DNA from: CAYVQE01 sp964633205
Lineage (GTDB): Bacteria > Myxococcota > B64-G9
Direction: 5' to 3'
NCBI GenBank assembly: GCA_964633205.1
Contig: CAZWFN010000006.1
Coordinates: 1-64,000, forward strand
DNA: 64,000 nt
Below are positions 51,101 through 61,247 of the stretch, one piece after another. Made by a program: the position numbers and the translations under genes. Under the pieces are notes generated by a model. The model did not search any database and was not told the origin of the DNA. It saw nothing but the letters and a program-made list of their open reading frames with translations. Position 1 is the first letter of the stretch; each line of letters opens with the position of its first letter.

Positions 51101-54100
51101 TGCTCGGCTGCCGCAGTATGCTCCGCCGGGGGCATGTCTTCGGTGCTTCGACCGAGCTGGTCGCGGACGAAGCCGATGACGTGGCCCAGGGTGGGGTAGT
51201 CGGACAGCNNNNNNNNNNNNNNNNNNNNNNNNNNNNNNNNNNNNNNNNNNNNNNNNNNNNNNNNNNNNNNNNNNNNNNNNNNNNNNNNNNNNNNNNNNNN
51301 NNNNNNNNCCGGTCTGCTCGGCGGCCAGGGCCAGCACCCGCTCGGCGATCGCCTCCTCGTCGACCTGCGCCACCTGCTCGGCTTGCTCGACCTGCTCGGC
51401 CTGTGCGACCCGCTCGGCTTGCTCGGTCTGTTCGGACTGTGCGACCCGCTCGACCTGCTCGGCCTGCTCTGCCTGCTCGACCTGCAGCCGCAGGGTCCTG
51501 TGATCCACCGCCAGCGTGGCGCCGGGCGCGCCGGCCAGCCCGTCGAGCCAGGCCTGGTGGCGGGCGCGGTCGGTCACCCGATCCGGGCTGCCCGTCGGCT
51601 CGATGCGCTCCGACAGGGTCATGCCGATCTGCGAGCCGAAGCCGGCGGCCAGCCGCAGCGCGTAGCGCACCGGCTGCGGGCCGCCGCGCGACAGGTTGAG
51701 CTGGCCCAGGTCCGGGTCGGGCTGGCGCAGGTTGGCCACCGGCGGCACCCGCTGCTGCTCCAGCATGCGCACCGCGGCCCCGTCCTCGATGCCCACGCCC
51801 ATCGGGTGGCCGGTGAAGCCCTTGGTGTTGGCGATGACGATGCGCTCGGCCGCCGGGCCGAAGACCCGGCGCAGCGCGTGCACCTCGGCGCTGGCCGAAC
51901 CGCCGCGCGGCGGGGTGTAGGTCTCGTGCGAGACGAACACCAGCTGCTCGGCCAGCCGGGTGCGGTCGAGCCGGTGCCGGCGTTCGGCCGTGGCCACCAG
52001 GCACTCCATGACCGCGGCGATGTGGTCGGGGTCCAGCCGGGTGCCGTGGAAGGCGCTGTTGGCCGCCGCGCTGCCCAGCAGCCGGCTGGCGCCGCGCATG
52101 CCGCGGGCCGCAAGCCCGCCGGCATCCTCGACCACCAGGCCGACCGCCCCCATGCCGGGGATCATGCCGTTGCGCCGGCGATCGAAGGGCAGGGCGGCGC
52201 GTTCCAGCTCCGGCTCGGTGGTCACCGCACCGGTGGCCAGCAACCCGCCGACCAGCCACGGCGCCAGGGTGGGGTTGGTGATGTCGTCGGCGCCGACCAC
52301 CAGCACCCGCCGGCAGCGGCCGCTGCGGATCCAGTCCTGGGCCACGCAGATGCCGAGCGTGGTCGAGGCGCAGGCCGCGTTGAGCTGGACGTTGGGGCCG
52401 CGGGCGCCGATCAGCTGGGCCAGCTGGGCATGGCCCATGGCCAGGGCGCGGAAGATGAACTTGCGATCGAAACGGTAGCCCGCGCCCAGCTCGGCTTCGA
52501 GCTGCTGCAGCCGCCGGCTGACGGCCTTGAGCTCGCCCACCTCTTCGGCCAGGGCGCGCAGCTCGTCGATGCGGGCCTGCAAGCGATCGCAGCCGTGCTT
52601 GCGTTCGAGCTCGCCGATCAGCGCATCCACGCCCGGAAAGGCCGAGGCGAATACGATGCCGGTCTCGTCGGCCAGTGCGGCCGGCAGCCGCCAGCCCTGC
52701 GGCAGCTTGGAGCCGGTGCTGGTGGTGCGGTGGTGCATCACCAGCGGCAGGCCGGCGTCGCGCAGAGCCAGCAGGCCGGCGGCGATCGCCAGCTGGGTGG
52801 TGATGTCGAACGCGGCCACTTGATCCGGCTGCAGGCCGAACTCGGCCACCGGATCGAAGCGGCCGCGGCGGCCGGTCAGCCGGGCCACCCGGTCCGGGTG
52901 ATCGATGACCTCGAAGGCCGGGCCCCCGGGCGCGTCCTTGAGCAGCCGGGCGATGCGCTGATCGGCCAGGCTCCGGCGCTGGCCCTCATCGAGCGGATCG
53001 ATGCCCGCGTAGCCTGCCAGCAGCCGCTCGTCGTTGTCGGCGGCGAAGACCTCGCCGGCGCTGCCCGGCAGCCCCAGACCGACCCCGGCCACCACGCATT
53101 CCGTCTCGGCGGCCGGGTCCGGCGCGGCAGCGGGGTCGGCCGGCGCCGGCTCGGACAGCTCGATTCCGCCCGCGGCGAAGGTCTCGGGCGCGCCGGTCGC
53201 CGACCCGCGTTCGACAGCGGTCGCGGCCGTCTCTGCGCGCGGCAGGCCGGCGGCGGTGCAGGCGGCCAGGACCTGGCCCAGCGAGGCCGCATCGCCCAGC
53301 TTGGGATGGTTGGCGGCCACCGCGGTGACGTCGGCGTCGGCCAGCACGTCCAGGGCGAAGGTGGTCAGCACCCGCTTGGGCCCCACCTCGATGAACAGGC
53401 GGGCGCCGCGGTCGTACAGGGCCCGCAGGCTGTCGATCCAGCGTACCGGCGCGGCCACCTGGTCGGCCAGCCGGTCCAGGTTGCGCTCGCGGGCCGCCGG
53501 GGTCTGTTCATAGGGCCGGGCATCGACGTTGGCCACCACCGGAATGCGCGGCGGGCGGACGTCGAAGCCGGCCAGCACCCGGCGCAGCGGATCGCGGGCC
53601 GGGGCCACGATGGGCGAGTGGAAGGCGTGGGATACGGGTAGCTCGACCGCGCGCAGCTCGGCCGCTTCCAGCCTGGCCAGCGCTTCGCGCATGCCGGCGC
53701 TGGGCCCGGCCAGCACGGTCTGGTTCGGGCTGTTGTAGTTGGCCGGTTGCACCCCGGTGATGTCGCCGACGATGCGCTCGATGGCCTCGGGTGGCGCGAA
53801 GACCGCCGCCATCTTGCCCGGATCGTCGACCCGCACCCCGCTCATCTCGCGCGCCCGGGCGCAGACGGCCCGCAGCGCATCGCCGAAGTCGAGCATGCCG
53901 GCGGCCACCAGGGCGGCGTATTCGCCCAGGCTGTGGCCGGCGACCATGTCGGGCGCGACGCCGCGCTCGGCCAGCAGCCGCGTCAGGGCCACGTCGGCGG
54001 TCAGCATGGCCGGCTGGCAGACCGCGGTCTGGCGCAGCGCCTCGCGGCTGTCCGGGGTGTCGTCCGCCCACACCAGCGCGCTCAGCGGCCGGCCCAGCAC

Positions 54101-56029
54101 GGGTTCCATGATGGCGTCGGCCTCGGCGAAGGTCGCGGCCACGGTCGGCTCGGCAGCGGCCAGCGCGGCCAGCATGCCCGGGTACTGCGAGCCCTGGCCG
54201 GGATACAGAAAGGCCACCGGGCTGGCCGGGCCGCGGCCGCGGAACACCCCCTGGGCGGCCAGGGCCCGCCAGGTGGCGGCCCGATCGTTTGCCAGGGCGC
54301 GCCGGGCCAGCTTGCCGCGTTGGGCCCGCTCGGCCTCGTCGCCGTAATCGATCACCAGCCGCTCGGCCGCGGCGCGCACCGCAGGCGGCGCCGGGGCCGG
54401 ATCGCTGCCGGCCGGAAGCTCGAGCTGTCGCTCCAGCGCCGCCGCCAGCCCGGCGTCATCGCCGGCCCCGACCGCCAGCTGCCGGCGTGCGGAAAAGCCC
54501 GCTGAGTCGGCTTCGCCGGCCGTCGCCGGGGCCGGCCCGGAGCTGGCCGCGGCCGGTGCCGACGAGCCGAGGTCGGCGCCCGGGTAGACCCGCTCGCCGT
54601 CGGCCGCGCCCGGCCGGTGCTCGCCGAGCACGGCGTGGAAGTTGGTGCCGCCGAAGCCGAAGGACGACACCCCGCACAGCCGACCGGGCCCGTCGGCCGC
54701 CGGCCAGTCGCGGGTCGCGGTGGGCACCCGCAGCGCGGAGCCGGCGAAGGGGATCTCGGGGTTGGGGGTGTCGAAGTGCAGCGAGGCCGGGATGGTGTGG
54801 TGGTGCAGCGACAGGGCCGCCTTGATCAGGGCGGCCGCCCCGGCGGCGCTCTTGAGGTGGCCGATCTGCGACTTGACCGAGCCGATGAAGATGCTCTGCG
54901 GCCGGGCCCCGGCCGCGTGCAGCAGCTCGGTCATCACCTGGCCCTCGACCGCATCGCCGACGCGGGTCGAGGTGCCGTGGGCCTCGAACAGGCCGACCGC
55001 CGCCGGCGACAGGCCGCAGGCGCGGTAGGCGCGCTCGATGGCCAGCCGCTGGCCGACCGGGTTGGGTGCGGTGATGCCCTTGCCGCGGCCGTCGGACGAA
55101 GAGCCCATGGCGTGGATCACGGCATAGATGCGGTCGCCGTCGCGCTCCGCGTCGGCCAGGCGTTTGAGCACCAGCACCCCGCAGCCCTCGCCCATGACGA
55201 AGCCCGAGGCGCGCTGGTCGAAGGGACAGCTCAGCTCGGCCGACAGGGCGCCGATCTTGCAGAACTTGACGAAGGACTGCGGCGACATGCTGGAGTCGAC
55301 GCCGCCGGTGACCACCATCTGGTAGCGGCCTTCGGCCAGACCGGCGATGGCCGCCTGCAGCGCCGCCAGCGACGAGGCGCAGGCGGCGTCGGCGGTGTAG
55401 CTCGGCCCCTGGAGGCCGAAGACGTTGGCCACCCGGCCGGCGATGACGTTGGCCAGCTCGCCCGGCATGCTGTCTTCGGTGATGGGTGGCAGGGCGGCGG
55501 CGGCGTTGGCGCGGAACTGATCGAGCAGGGCCCGGCGTGCCGCGGCGGGCAGCGACTGGAAGGCGGCGCTGGCCTCCAGCGAGCGGGCGAACAGCGGTAC
55601 GTGGACCCGCAGGGTGGTGTTGTAGTGCAGCTCGCCGCCCAGCGAGTTGCCGAGCACCACCGCGCAGCCCCGGCGGTCGAAGTCGCGCTCGGCATAACCG
55701 GCGTCGGCCAGGGCCTCGTCGGCGGCGGCGATGGCCCACTTCTGCACCGCGTCCACGGCGGCCGCCATGCGCGGCGGCATGCGGTACTTGCGCCAGTCGA
55801 ACTCGAAGTCGGAGACGAAGGCGCCGATGCGGGTGTAGGTCTTGTCGAGCGCCTTGGGATCGGGATCGTAGTAGTCCTCGGGGCGCCAGCGCTCCGGCGG
55901 CACCTGGCGGATGCTGTCGCGGCCCTCGAGGATGTTGCGCCAGTAGGCGCCGGCGTTGTCGGCGTCGGGCATCACGGCACCCAGGCCGATGATGGCCACC
56001 GGTCGGTGGATGGCTTGGTCGGGGTTCAT
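48124..56029 (-). CDS. Multidomain type I synthase KS-AT-KS-ACP(n)-KR-DH (PUFA-synthase-like)
   Basis: One gene, ATG at 56029 behind GGGAGAG, read through a gap. At least 2600 residues. KS1 (to about 440): AACASS active Cys, HGTSTRVGD, GSVKSQIGHLKSAAG. AT (about 600-900): GHSLGEYAAL with Ser and HAFH, the malonyl-type pair. KS2 (about 1000-1480): NAACASTTLG, an atypical HETYTPPRGGSASAE, NTKGFTGHPMG. At least two ACPs with DLGIDTVKQAEL follow (pantetheine Ser site is not in the usual DSL form; Asp-Thr-Val instead, Thr in place of Ser). KR: GGGGAVAGH, GSVAGRFG, YAAAN. DH: DHRIDGTIVVPG hot-dog. The order resembles PfaA plus an inserted KS. An acyl-CoA dehydrogenase precedes it and a PPTase follows. 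Confidence 0.88.
50779..50833 (-). repeat. 55-bp repeat, intact ACP copy
   Basis: Identical to 51154-51208 at the gap edge. It encodes the ACP end LSDYPTLGHVIGFVRDQL. A second 55-bp pair is 50963-51017 and 51309-51363. Confidence 0.85.
51209..51308. other. 100-N assembly gap inside tandem ACP repeats
   Basis: The left and right gap edges are each a perfect 55-bp copy of sequence in the intact ACP (50779-50833 and 50963-51017). Between those two blocks the intact copy has 129 bases, a multiple of three, so one missing ACP core of 129 bases, or that plus 375-bp units, restores the frame. Confidence 0.9.
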
Positions 56030-56117
56030 CGCTCTCTCCCTCGCTGTCTCAAACCCATTGGGCTTTCCCCCGCCTCTGGGGTGGGGGATTTCAGTCTTGG
56101 GATGGTTCGCCGGCTGT

Positions 56118-57758
56118 TCATTCGGCGGTCAGGTGCTCGGCCACCAGGGCCATGTCGGCCAGCTGGCCGACGAGCCCATCGTGGATGCGGGTCAGGCCCA
56201 GCCGGCCCTCGAATTCGCGCAGCGCCGCGCCGTCGAGCGCACCGGCGCCGGCCACCAGCTCCAGCCCGGCGGCGCCGAGCTGGTGGGTGGTGCTGCGGGC
56301 GAAGATGCGGCTCATGGCGGCCAGACACTCCGGTGCGCAGCGGGCGCTGTCGCGCCGGCCGGTCGCCGCCTTGTGGGCGAAGGCGGCGGCCACCTCGCAG
56401 CGGGCCATCAGCGCGCCGAGCGCGAACAGCACGTGCTGGTTGCGGGTCAGCCGCGCCCGCCGGGCCGCCTCCAGGATCTCGGCCAGCGCCTCGCAACCCA
56501 GCCCGGCGGCCAGCGCCCCGCTCTCGGGGCTGTCGCCGGCCAGCGCGCGCAGCGCCGCGCCCTGGGCGCGGTAGTGCTCGCCGCGCGACTGCAGGTGGCG
56601 ACGCCAGCGATCGCGGGCGATGGTGCGCTGCAGGATCTCCGAGGTGCCCTCGTAGATGCAGGTGATGCGCACGTCGCGCTTGAGCTTCTCGACCATGTAG
56701 TCGTGGATGTAGCCGTAGCCGCCGTGGGCCTGGATGGCGGCCTCGGCCGCGGCGTTGCCGGCCTCGGTGGCCGCCAGCTTGGCCACCGCGCCCTCGACCT
56801 GCAGCTCGTCCTGGCCGCGGTCGAGCCGATCGACCAGCGCCTCGATGTAGGCCCGGGCGGCCTCCAGCGCCGCGGCGTGGGGTACGATCAGCTTGTGCGT
56901 CCAGGCCGGCTTGTGGCTCAGCGGCGAGCCGTCCTGGACGCGCTCGCGGCCATAGGCGATGGCCCGCTCGAGCGCGGCGGAGCCGCAGCCGAGACCGAAG
57001 GCGGCCACCATCACCCGGGTGTAGCCGAACACCTGCGTCGCCTGGACCAGCCCCTGGCCCTCCACCCCGCCGATCAGGTGGTCGGCCGGCACCCGCACCC
57101 GATCCAGCGCCAGGGCGGTGGTGTTGCTGGCCCGGATGCCGTGCTTGTGCTCGGGCGGCCCCGGCTCCAGCCCGAGGCTGCCGCGCTCGACCACGAAGAA
57201 GGACGGCCCGCCGGGGGCCAGCGCCAGCACGGTGAACAGGTCGGCGATGCCGCCGTTGGTGATGAACTGCTTGTTGCCCTCGAGTTCGTAGGCCACGATC
57301 CGGCCGGCCTCGCGAACCGGATGGGCCCGGGTGCGGATCGAGGCCAGGTCGGAGCCGGCGCCGGGCTCGGTGACCGCGTAGGCCACCACCAGACCGTGCT
57401 CGGCCACCCGGCCCAGCCAGTGCTGCTTCTGCTCGTCCGTGCCGCCGACGCGCAACGGGTCGCTGCCCAGCGATACGCCCAGCAGGGAGGTGGCCAGGCC
57501 CAGGTCGATGCCGGCCATCTGCTCGCAGATGCGGAAGATGGCCCGGGCGCCGGCGCCCAGCCCACCATAGGCGGTGGGGATGAAGGCCAGGTGCAGCCCG
57601 ACCTCTTCGCCGAGCAGCTCGCGGATCAAGGGCTCGGGACAGTGGCCGTCGCGGTCATAGGCCAGCAGCCGACCGTCGTCCAGCCGCCGGCGGGCGAACT
57701 GGCGCAAGGTGTTTTGGATCAACTCCAGCGTCTCGTCGTCCAGCGCAGCGCTATCCAT
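56118..57758 (-). CDS. Acyl-CoA dehydrogenase
   Basis: 546 residues, ATG at 57758 behind GGAG. FAD/acyl-CoA dehydrogenase motifs are present: AFIPTAYGGLGAG, VAYAVTEPGAGSD (flavin and substrate site), GNKQFITNGG, then AIQAHGGYGYIHDYMVEKLKRDVRITCIYEGTSEIL, the C-terminal signature with Arg and catalytic Glu (YEGTSE). An extra helical tail of about 140 residues, as in ACAD9/VLCAD-like long forms, follows. It stands 88 bases before the synthase and is read in the same direction, so it may supply or desaturate an acyl starter or product for it. It could equally be a beta-oxidation enzyme. Confidence 0.92.
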   Translation of the reverse strand: MDSAALDDETLELIQNTLRQFARRRLDDGRLLAYDRDGHCPEPLIRELLGEEVGLHLAFIPTAYGGLGAGARAIFRICEQMAGIDLGLATSLLGVSLGSDPLRVGGTDEQKQHWLGRVAEHGLVVAYAVTEPGAGSDLASIRTRAHPVREAGRIVAYELEGNKQFITNGGIADLFTVLALAPGGPSFFVVERGSLGLEPGPPEHKHGIRASNTTALALDRVRVPADHLIGGVEGQGLVQATQVFGYTRVMVAAFGLGCGSAALERAIAYGRERVQDGSPLSHKPAWTHKLIVPHAAALEAARAYIEALVDRLDRGQDELQVEGAVAKLAATEAGNAAAEAAIQAHGGYGYIHDYMVEKLKRDVRITCIYEGTSEILQRTIARDRWRRHLQSRGEHYRAQGAALRALAGDSPESGALAAGLGCEALAEILEAARRARLTRNQHVLFALGALMARCEVAAAFAHKAATGRRDSARCAPECLAAMSRIFARSTTHQLGAAGLELVAGAGALDGAALREFEGRLGLTRIHDGLVGQLADMALVAEHLTAE

Positions 57759-58228
57759 GGCACACTCCGGCGACGTGCAGCGCCCTGAGCGGGCGCGGCG
57801 GTCGCTCAGGTCTCCCCGCTCGATCGGCGGTGGAACTCCGCTCACCGAATCGCCTGGCGGCGTGTTGCGGTCACCCCCGCTCGCCGCGTCGAACCAGCCT
57901 TTGCTGGCGGCCCTTATGCAACGGATATGCCACGACCAATGTCAGCGCGATTGAGCTGCGATTCCCGTCGATTGGGTCGGCGGCCGGCGGCCGCTGTTCG
58001 GGCCGGACTGCCACCGGTGCGTGGCGCACCGGCGCAGCGCGGAGCCGGGAATGCGGCTGTCGTTGCCGGTCCGCAGAGTGAGCGCGATCGCGTTCGGGCA
58101 GTCCAGGTGCGGGCCAAACGCTGCCGGGGGCGGCCAGTGCGAACCGCCGGTGGCGGGTGCGTCGTGGTTTGCGCTGATTGACCGCCGCAGCGCGTCAGGC
58201 CGCGGCGCTGGCGGCGGGGTGGCCGAGT
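57759..58228. other. 470-base region without a convincing gene
   Basis: Between the start of the acyl-CoA dehydrogenase gene and the end of the nucleoside phosphorylase gene. Open frames exist on both strands but lack ribosome sites and have unstructured Arg/Ala/Gly composition. It must hold the promoter of the 57758 operon. No clear -35/-10 pair, terminator or RNA was recognised. Confidence 0.5.
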
Positions 58229-58933
58229 TCAGCCAGCGCCCAAAACGGTCAGGCCGACGCGGGCCATGCGCTCGACCCCGGTGGCGATCACGTCCGCCGG
58301 GGCGCGCTTGCGCTCGGCCACCAGATCCGAGACCGTCAGCAGGCAGCCGGCTTCCAGACCGTGGCGGGTGGCCAGCAGCAGCACGGCGCTGGCTTCCATC
58401 TCCAGCGCCAGCACCCCGCCGCGGGCCAGTTTGGCCACGCGGCTCGGATCCGGATCGTAGAACAGATCCAGGCTGGCCACGGTGCCCGAGTGGACCGGCA
58501 GCTCGAGCCGGGCGGCCGCATCGTTCAGGGCCGCGGCCAGGCGGGGCTCGGCCTTGACCAGCGCGAAGGGCTCGCCGGTCAGCTCGCGGGTCACGCCGTT
58601 CTCACCGCGGGCCGCGGTGACCGCGATCAGGTCGCCCAGCGCGATGCCGGGACGGATGGCGCCGCAGGTGCCGAGCCGCAGCAAGCGACGGGCGCCGAGG
58701 CCGATCAGCTCCTCGACCACGATGGCGGCCGAGGGTGCGCCCATGCCGGTGGTCTGGACGGTGATCGGCAGCTTGCCGCAGCGACCGGTGAACCCGAGCA
58801 GCTGGCGGTGGCGGTTGATGCACTGCACCCCGGTCAGGTGGTTCTCGGCGATGGTGCGGGCGCGGTCGGGGTCGCCGCACAGCAGCACCGTCGGCGCCAC
58901 CTGACCGTTCTCGGCCTGGATGTGGATCGGCAT
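58229..58933 (-). CDS. deoD: Purine-nucleoside phosphorylase, DeoD type
   Basis: 234 residues from ATG at 58933, the normal DeoD length. The frame continues upstream but without a family match. Signatures are IHIQAENGQVAPTVLLCGDPDRA (phosphate-binding GDPxRA), TVQTTGMGAPSAAIVVEEL, LLRLGTCGAIRP (Arg87-type phosphate ligand), VLALEMEASAVLLLA (ribose contact Met-Glu) and TVSDLVAERKR, with catalytic Asp in SDL. It splits purine nucleosides with phosphate in the salvage pathway. A zinc-ribbon gene is encoded just upstream on the same strand (38 bases between). Confidence 0.92.
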   Translation of the reverse strand: MPIHIQAENGQVAPTVLLCGDPDRARTIAENHLTGVQCINRHRQLLGFTGRCGKLPITVQTTGMGAPSAAIVVEELIGLGARRLLRLGTCGAIRPGIALGDLIAVTAARGENGVTRELTGEPFALVKAEPRLAAALNDAAARLELPVHSGTVASLDLFYDPDPSRVAKLARGGVLALEMEASAVLLLATRHGLEAGCLLTVSDLVAERKRAPADVIATGVERMARVGLTVLGAG

Positions 58934-58971
58934 CGGGGCAGTTCCGTCCGTCCGGTTCGCCGTCGGCTTGA

Positions 58972-59178
58972 TCAAGCGGACTGGCAGCGCGGGCAAAGCG
59001 GCGCCCGGCCGCCGGCCGTGCCCAGCGGTTGATAGTCCCAGCCCGCTGGCAGCGCCTCGACCCGGGCTTCGGCGATGCGGCCGGCTTCGGTGTAGCGCAG
59101 CGCCACCCGGCAGGTGGCCTCGGTCCAGCAGCGGTGGCAGTTGATCGGTCGCTCGACCAGGGTCGCTTCGTCTTTCAC
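58972..59178 (-). CDS. Small zinc-ribbon protein, unknown
   Basis: 68 residues from GTG in a GTGA overlap with the preceding gene. Two Cys pairs, INCHRCW and LCPRCQS, bracket a basic beta stretch (RVALRYTEAG), as in a zinc ribbon. No DNA-binding or enzyme motif is visible. It is likely co-translated with the 80-residue zinc-ribbon protein before it. Confidence 0.6.
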   Translation of the reverse strand: MKDEATLVERPINCHRCWTEATCRVALRYTEAGRIAEARVEALPAGWDYQPLGTAGGRAPLCPRCQSA

Positions 59179-59417
59179 CGCTCGTCCTCCTCACCGTCTC
59201 GGCGGGCATTGGCCTGGCGGTTGCGGCCGCGCAGCCAGCGCCGCATGCGCTTCAGCCAACCGACCCGCGGTGGCCGGGTCTGTACCGTCTCGATGAAATC
59301 CTCGACCTCGGGGTTGGCCACGTGCCGGATGTGGCGCATGCAGCGGCCGCAGACGTTGCTGCCCCGGACATTCGGCTCGCCGCAGTAGGGGCAGGGGATC
59401 TTGTCGTCGCTGGTCAT
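59175..59417 (-). CDS. Small zinc-ribbon protein with basic tail
   Basis: 80 residues, ATG at 59417. CPYCGEPNVRGSNVCGRCMRHI is a rubredoxin-like double CxxC zinc ribbon. The tail (LKRMRRWLRGRNRQANARR) is strongly basic, so nucleic-acid or ribosome binding is possible but unproven. Its last bases start the next small gene. Confidence 0.65.
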   Translation of the reverse strand: MTSDDKIPCPYCGEPNVRGSNVCGRCMRHIRHVANPEVEDFIETVQTRPPRVGWLKRMRRWLRGRNRQANARRDGEEDER

Positions 59418-59482
59418 GCGCTGCTCGCTCCCGGGGCGCGCTCATCGCCCCGATTGTGGTCGCGGCCTGCGCCGGCGTCAAG

Positions 59483-60331
59483 TCAGCCGAAGAAGCGCGT
59501 GGCGGCTGCGGGGTGCAGGCGGCGGATCTCGCGGTGCTCGCGCAGATCCAGCGGATCGTCGTAGCGGGCGGCCAGGTCGACGTCCAGGTAGCGTTTCTCA
59601 CCGGGCGGGGCGCCGAACAGCACCGGGCACAGGGCATGACGGCCGTCGATGAACCAGCCCTCCTCGTCGCGGTCGTGGCCGTGGATCAGCAACCGCACCT
59701 CGATACCGTCCGCCGAGACCTTGCGCAACAGGCGGCGGGTGGCGGCGTCCGATTGGCTGTAGGGCCACAGCATGGCGTGCAGCAAGCGGTTGCCGGCGTC
59801 GTCGTTGCGGCGCGGATCGAGTGCCAGCCGGTCGAGATCGGCCAGCCGCTGCAAGGCGGCGCCCGGCGAAGCGTGGCTGAACAGCAAGCCGCAGGGGGCC
59901 ACCGCGGCGAGTTGGGCTTCGTCGAAGAAGGTCCGTAGCGCGGCGCGTTGGGCCGGCGTCAGGCGATCCTCCAGCGCCGCAGCCTCGTCCGGATGGAAGC
60001 GGCCGGTGGCTCGGCCCCCCAGGTGGGCGTGGTCGTGGTTGCCCAGCAGGTAGTGGATCCGATTCGGATGGCTGCGCCGCAACCGGGCCAGGTCGGCCAC
60101 GATGTCGAAGGAGCGGTCGGCGTAGCCGTAGAGCGCGGGATCACGGGCGGCGGTGGCCGCATCGGGACCGTGGACCGCATCGCCCAGCAGCAGCCAATGG
60201 CTGTCCGGATCCTGCTCCAGCCATTGCAGGAACAGGGCCCGCAGCGCTGCGTAGTCTTCGTGGTTGCCGTGCAGGTCGGCCGCCACCAGCAGCCGGCCCG
60301 CGGCCGGCAGGCGCACCACCCGGCCGGTCAT
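59483..60331 (-). CDS. Calcineurin-like metallophosphoesterase
   Basis: 282 residues from ATG at 60331 behind GAGGAG. The metal motifs of the family are in order: LLVAADLHGNHEDY (D-x-H), HWLLLGDAVHGPD (GD), HYLLGNHDHAHLG (GNHD), LLFSHASPG (H) and LLIHGHDRDEEGWF (GHxR/H). The two-metal site is complete. The AAG and HGNH form is that of PP2A/ApaH-like Ser/Thr phosphatases and diadenosine tetraphosphatases. Divergent from a lipoprotein gene (133 bases). Substrate unknown. Confidence 0.9.
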   Translation of the reverse strand: MTGRVVRLPAAGRLLVAADLHGNHEDYAALRALFLQWLEQDPDSHWLLLGDAVHGPDAATAARDPALYGYADRSFDIVADLARLRRSHPNRIHYLLGNHDHAHLGGRATGRFHPDEAAALEDRLTPAQRAALRTFFDEAQLAAVAPCGLLFSHASPGAALQRLADLDRLALDPRRNDDAGNRLLHAMLWPYSQSDAATRRLLRKVSADGIEVRLLIHGHDRDEEGWFIDGRHALCPVLFGAPPGEKRYLDVDLAARYDDPLDLREHREIRRLHPAAATRFFG

Positions 60332-60464
60332 GCCGCGCTCCTCTCGAACGCGCATCATCGCCCATCGTGCGGTGCGGTGCAAAGCATCGGCGGCGCGGGG
60401 CTTGAAGCGGGCCGCGGCGACGTGGTGGACTGCAGATCTGGCCACGGCGATGGAGGGCGAGGCG

Positions 60465-61241
60465 ATGGATGCGCGAACGATGAGGCTCCTGGCGAGGTCG
60501 ATGGCGCTGCTGCTGCTCGCGGCGGCGGTCGGTTGCGGAGCCTGGTACAGCCGCTACGGAATCGCGGACGAGAAGGAGCTGCACTCCTTCGAGGCGGTGC
60601 CCAAGCTGATCGAGGCGCTGGAGCACGGCAACTGCTACGACACGCTGCGCGCCGCCGAGGCCATCCAGCGGATCGGCGAGCAGGCGCGCTCGGCGTTCTA
60701 CGCCCTGGAGCGCGCGCTGCGGCGCAACGACTGCAACCCGCGCCAGCGGGCGGCGGTGGCCCGGGCCCTGGGCCGGCTGGGCCGGGCCGGGTTCGCGCCC
60801 CTGCAGCAGGCGCTGCGCAAGAAAGATATCGAGATGCGCCGGCTGGCGGTGATCGGGCTGGGGGTGACCCACCACCGGCGCGAGCTGGCCGTCGAGCTGC
60901 TGGCCGCCAAGCTCGGCTCGCGCGATCCCTTCGATCGCCAGGCCCGTCCGGCGGCCTTTGCGGCGCTGGCCGAGCAGGGCCCGGCCGCGCGGCCGGCCAT
61001 CTCGAGACTGGTCCAGCAGCTGGGCCAGCTGGAGTGGCGCTGGCCGGCCATCGACTGCCTGCTGGCCATCGGCCATCCAGCCCCGGAGGCGCTGGCCGCG
61101 CTGGAGCGGCTGAGCCGCACCGTGCGCGATCCCGAGCAGCGCCAGCGCCTGCGCGCCGCCTACGATCGGCTGCGCGGCGAGAAGGCCGATGCCAAGCCGC
61201 CCGCTGCCGATCCCACCCCCGGTCCCGCGACCGGTCCCTGA
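60465..61241 (+). CDS. HEAT-repeat lipoprotein
   Basis: 258 residues from ATG at 60465 behind GGAGGG. The lipobox is AAVGC. From residue 55 to 230 the protein is paired helices with HEAT character (AAEAIQRIGEQARSAFYALERAL, AVARALGRLGRAGFAPLQQAL, RRLAVIGLGVTHHRRELAVELLA, AAFAALAEQGPAARPAISRLV), about 36 residues each. A Pro/Ala-rich tail follows. It is likely a periplasm-facing interaction scaffold. Partner unknown. Convergent to the SEL1 protein (6 bases between stops). Confidence 0.8.
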   Translation: MDARTMRLLARSMALLLLAAAVGCGAWYSRYGIADEKELHSFEAVPKLIEALEHGNCYDTLRAAEAIQRIGEQARSAFYALERALRRNDCNPRQRAAVARALGRLGRAGFAPLQQALRKKDIEMRRLAVIGLGVTHHRRELAVELLAAKLGSRDPFDRQARPAAFAALAEQGPAARPAISRLVQQLGQLEWRWPAIDCLLAIGHPAPEALAALERLSRTVRDPEQRQRLRAAYDRLRGEKADAKPPAADPTPGPATGP

Positions 61242-61247
61242 GCCGGG

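Noticed and set aside
49361..51208. Apparent frameshift in the synthase after the N block
   Set aside because: The 100-N placeholder is not a multiple of three. Frames on both sides agree if the true gap is a multiple of three, as the ACP repeat predicts.
57927..58181. An 84-residue open frame between the dehydrogenase and phosphorylase genes
   Set aside because: No ribosome site and Arg/Ala-rich composition without motif. The region is treated as non-coding.
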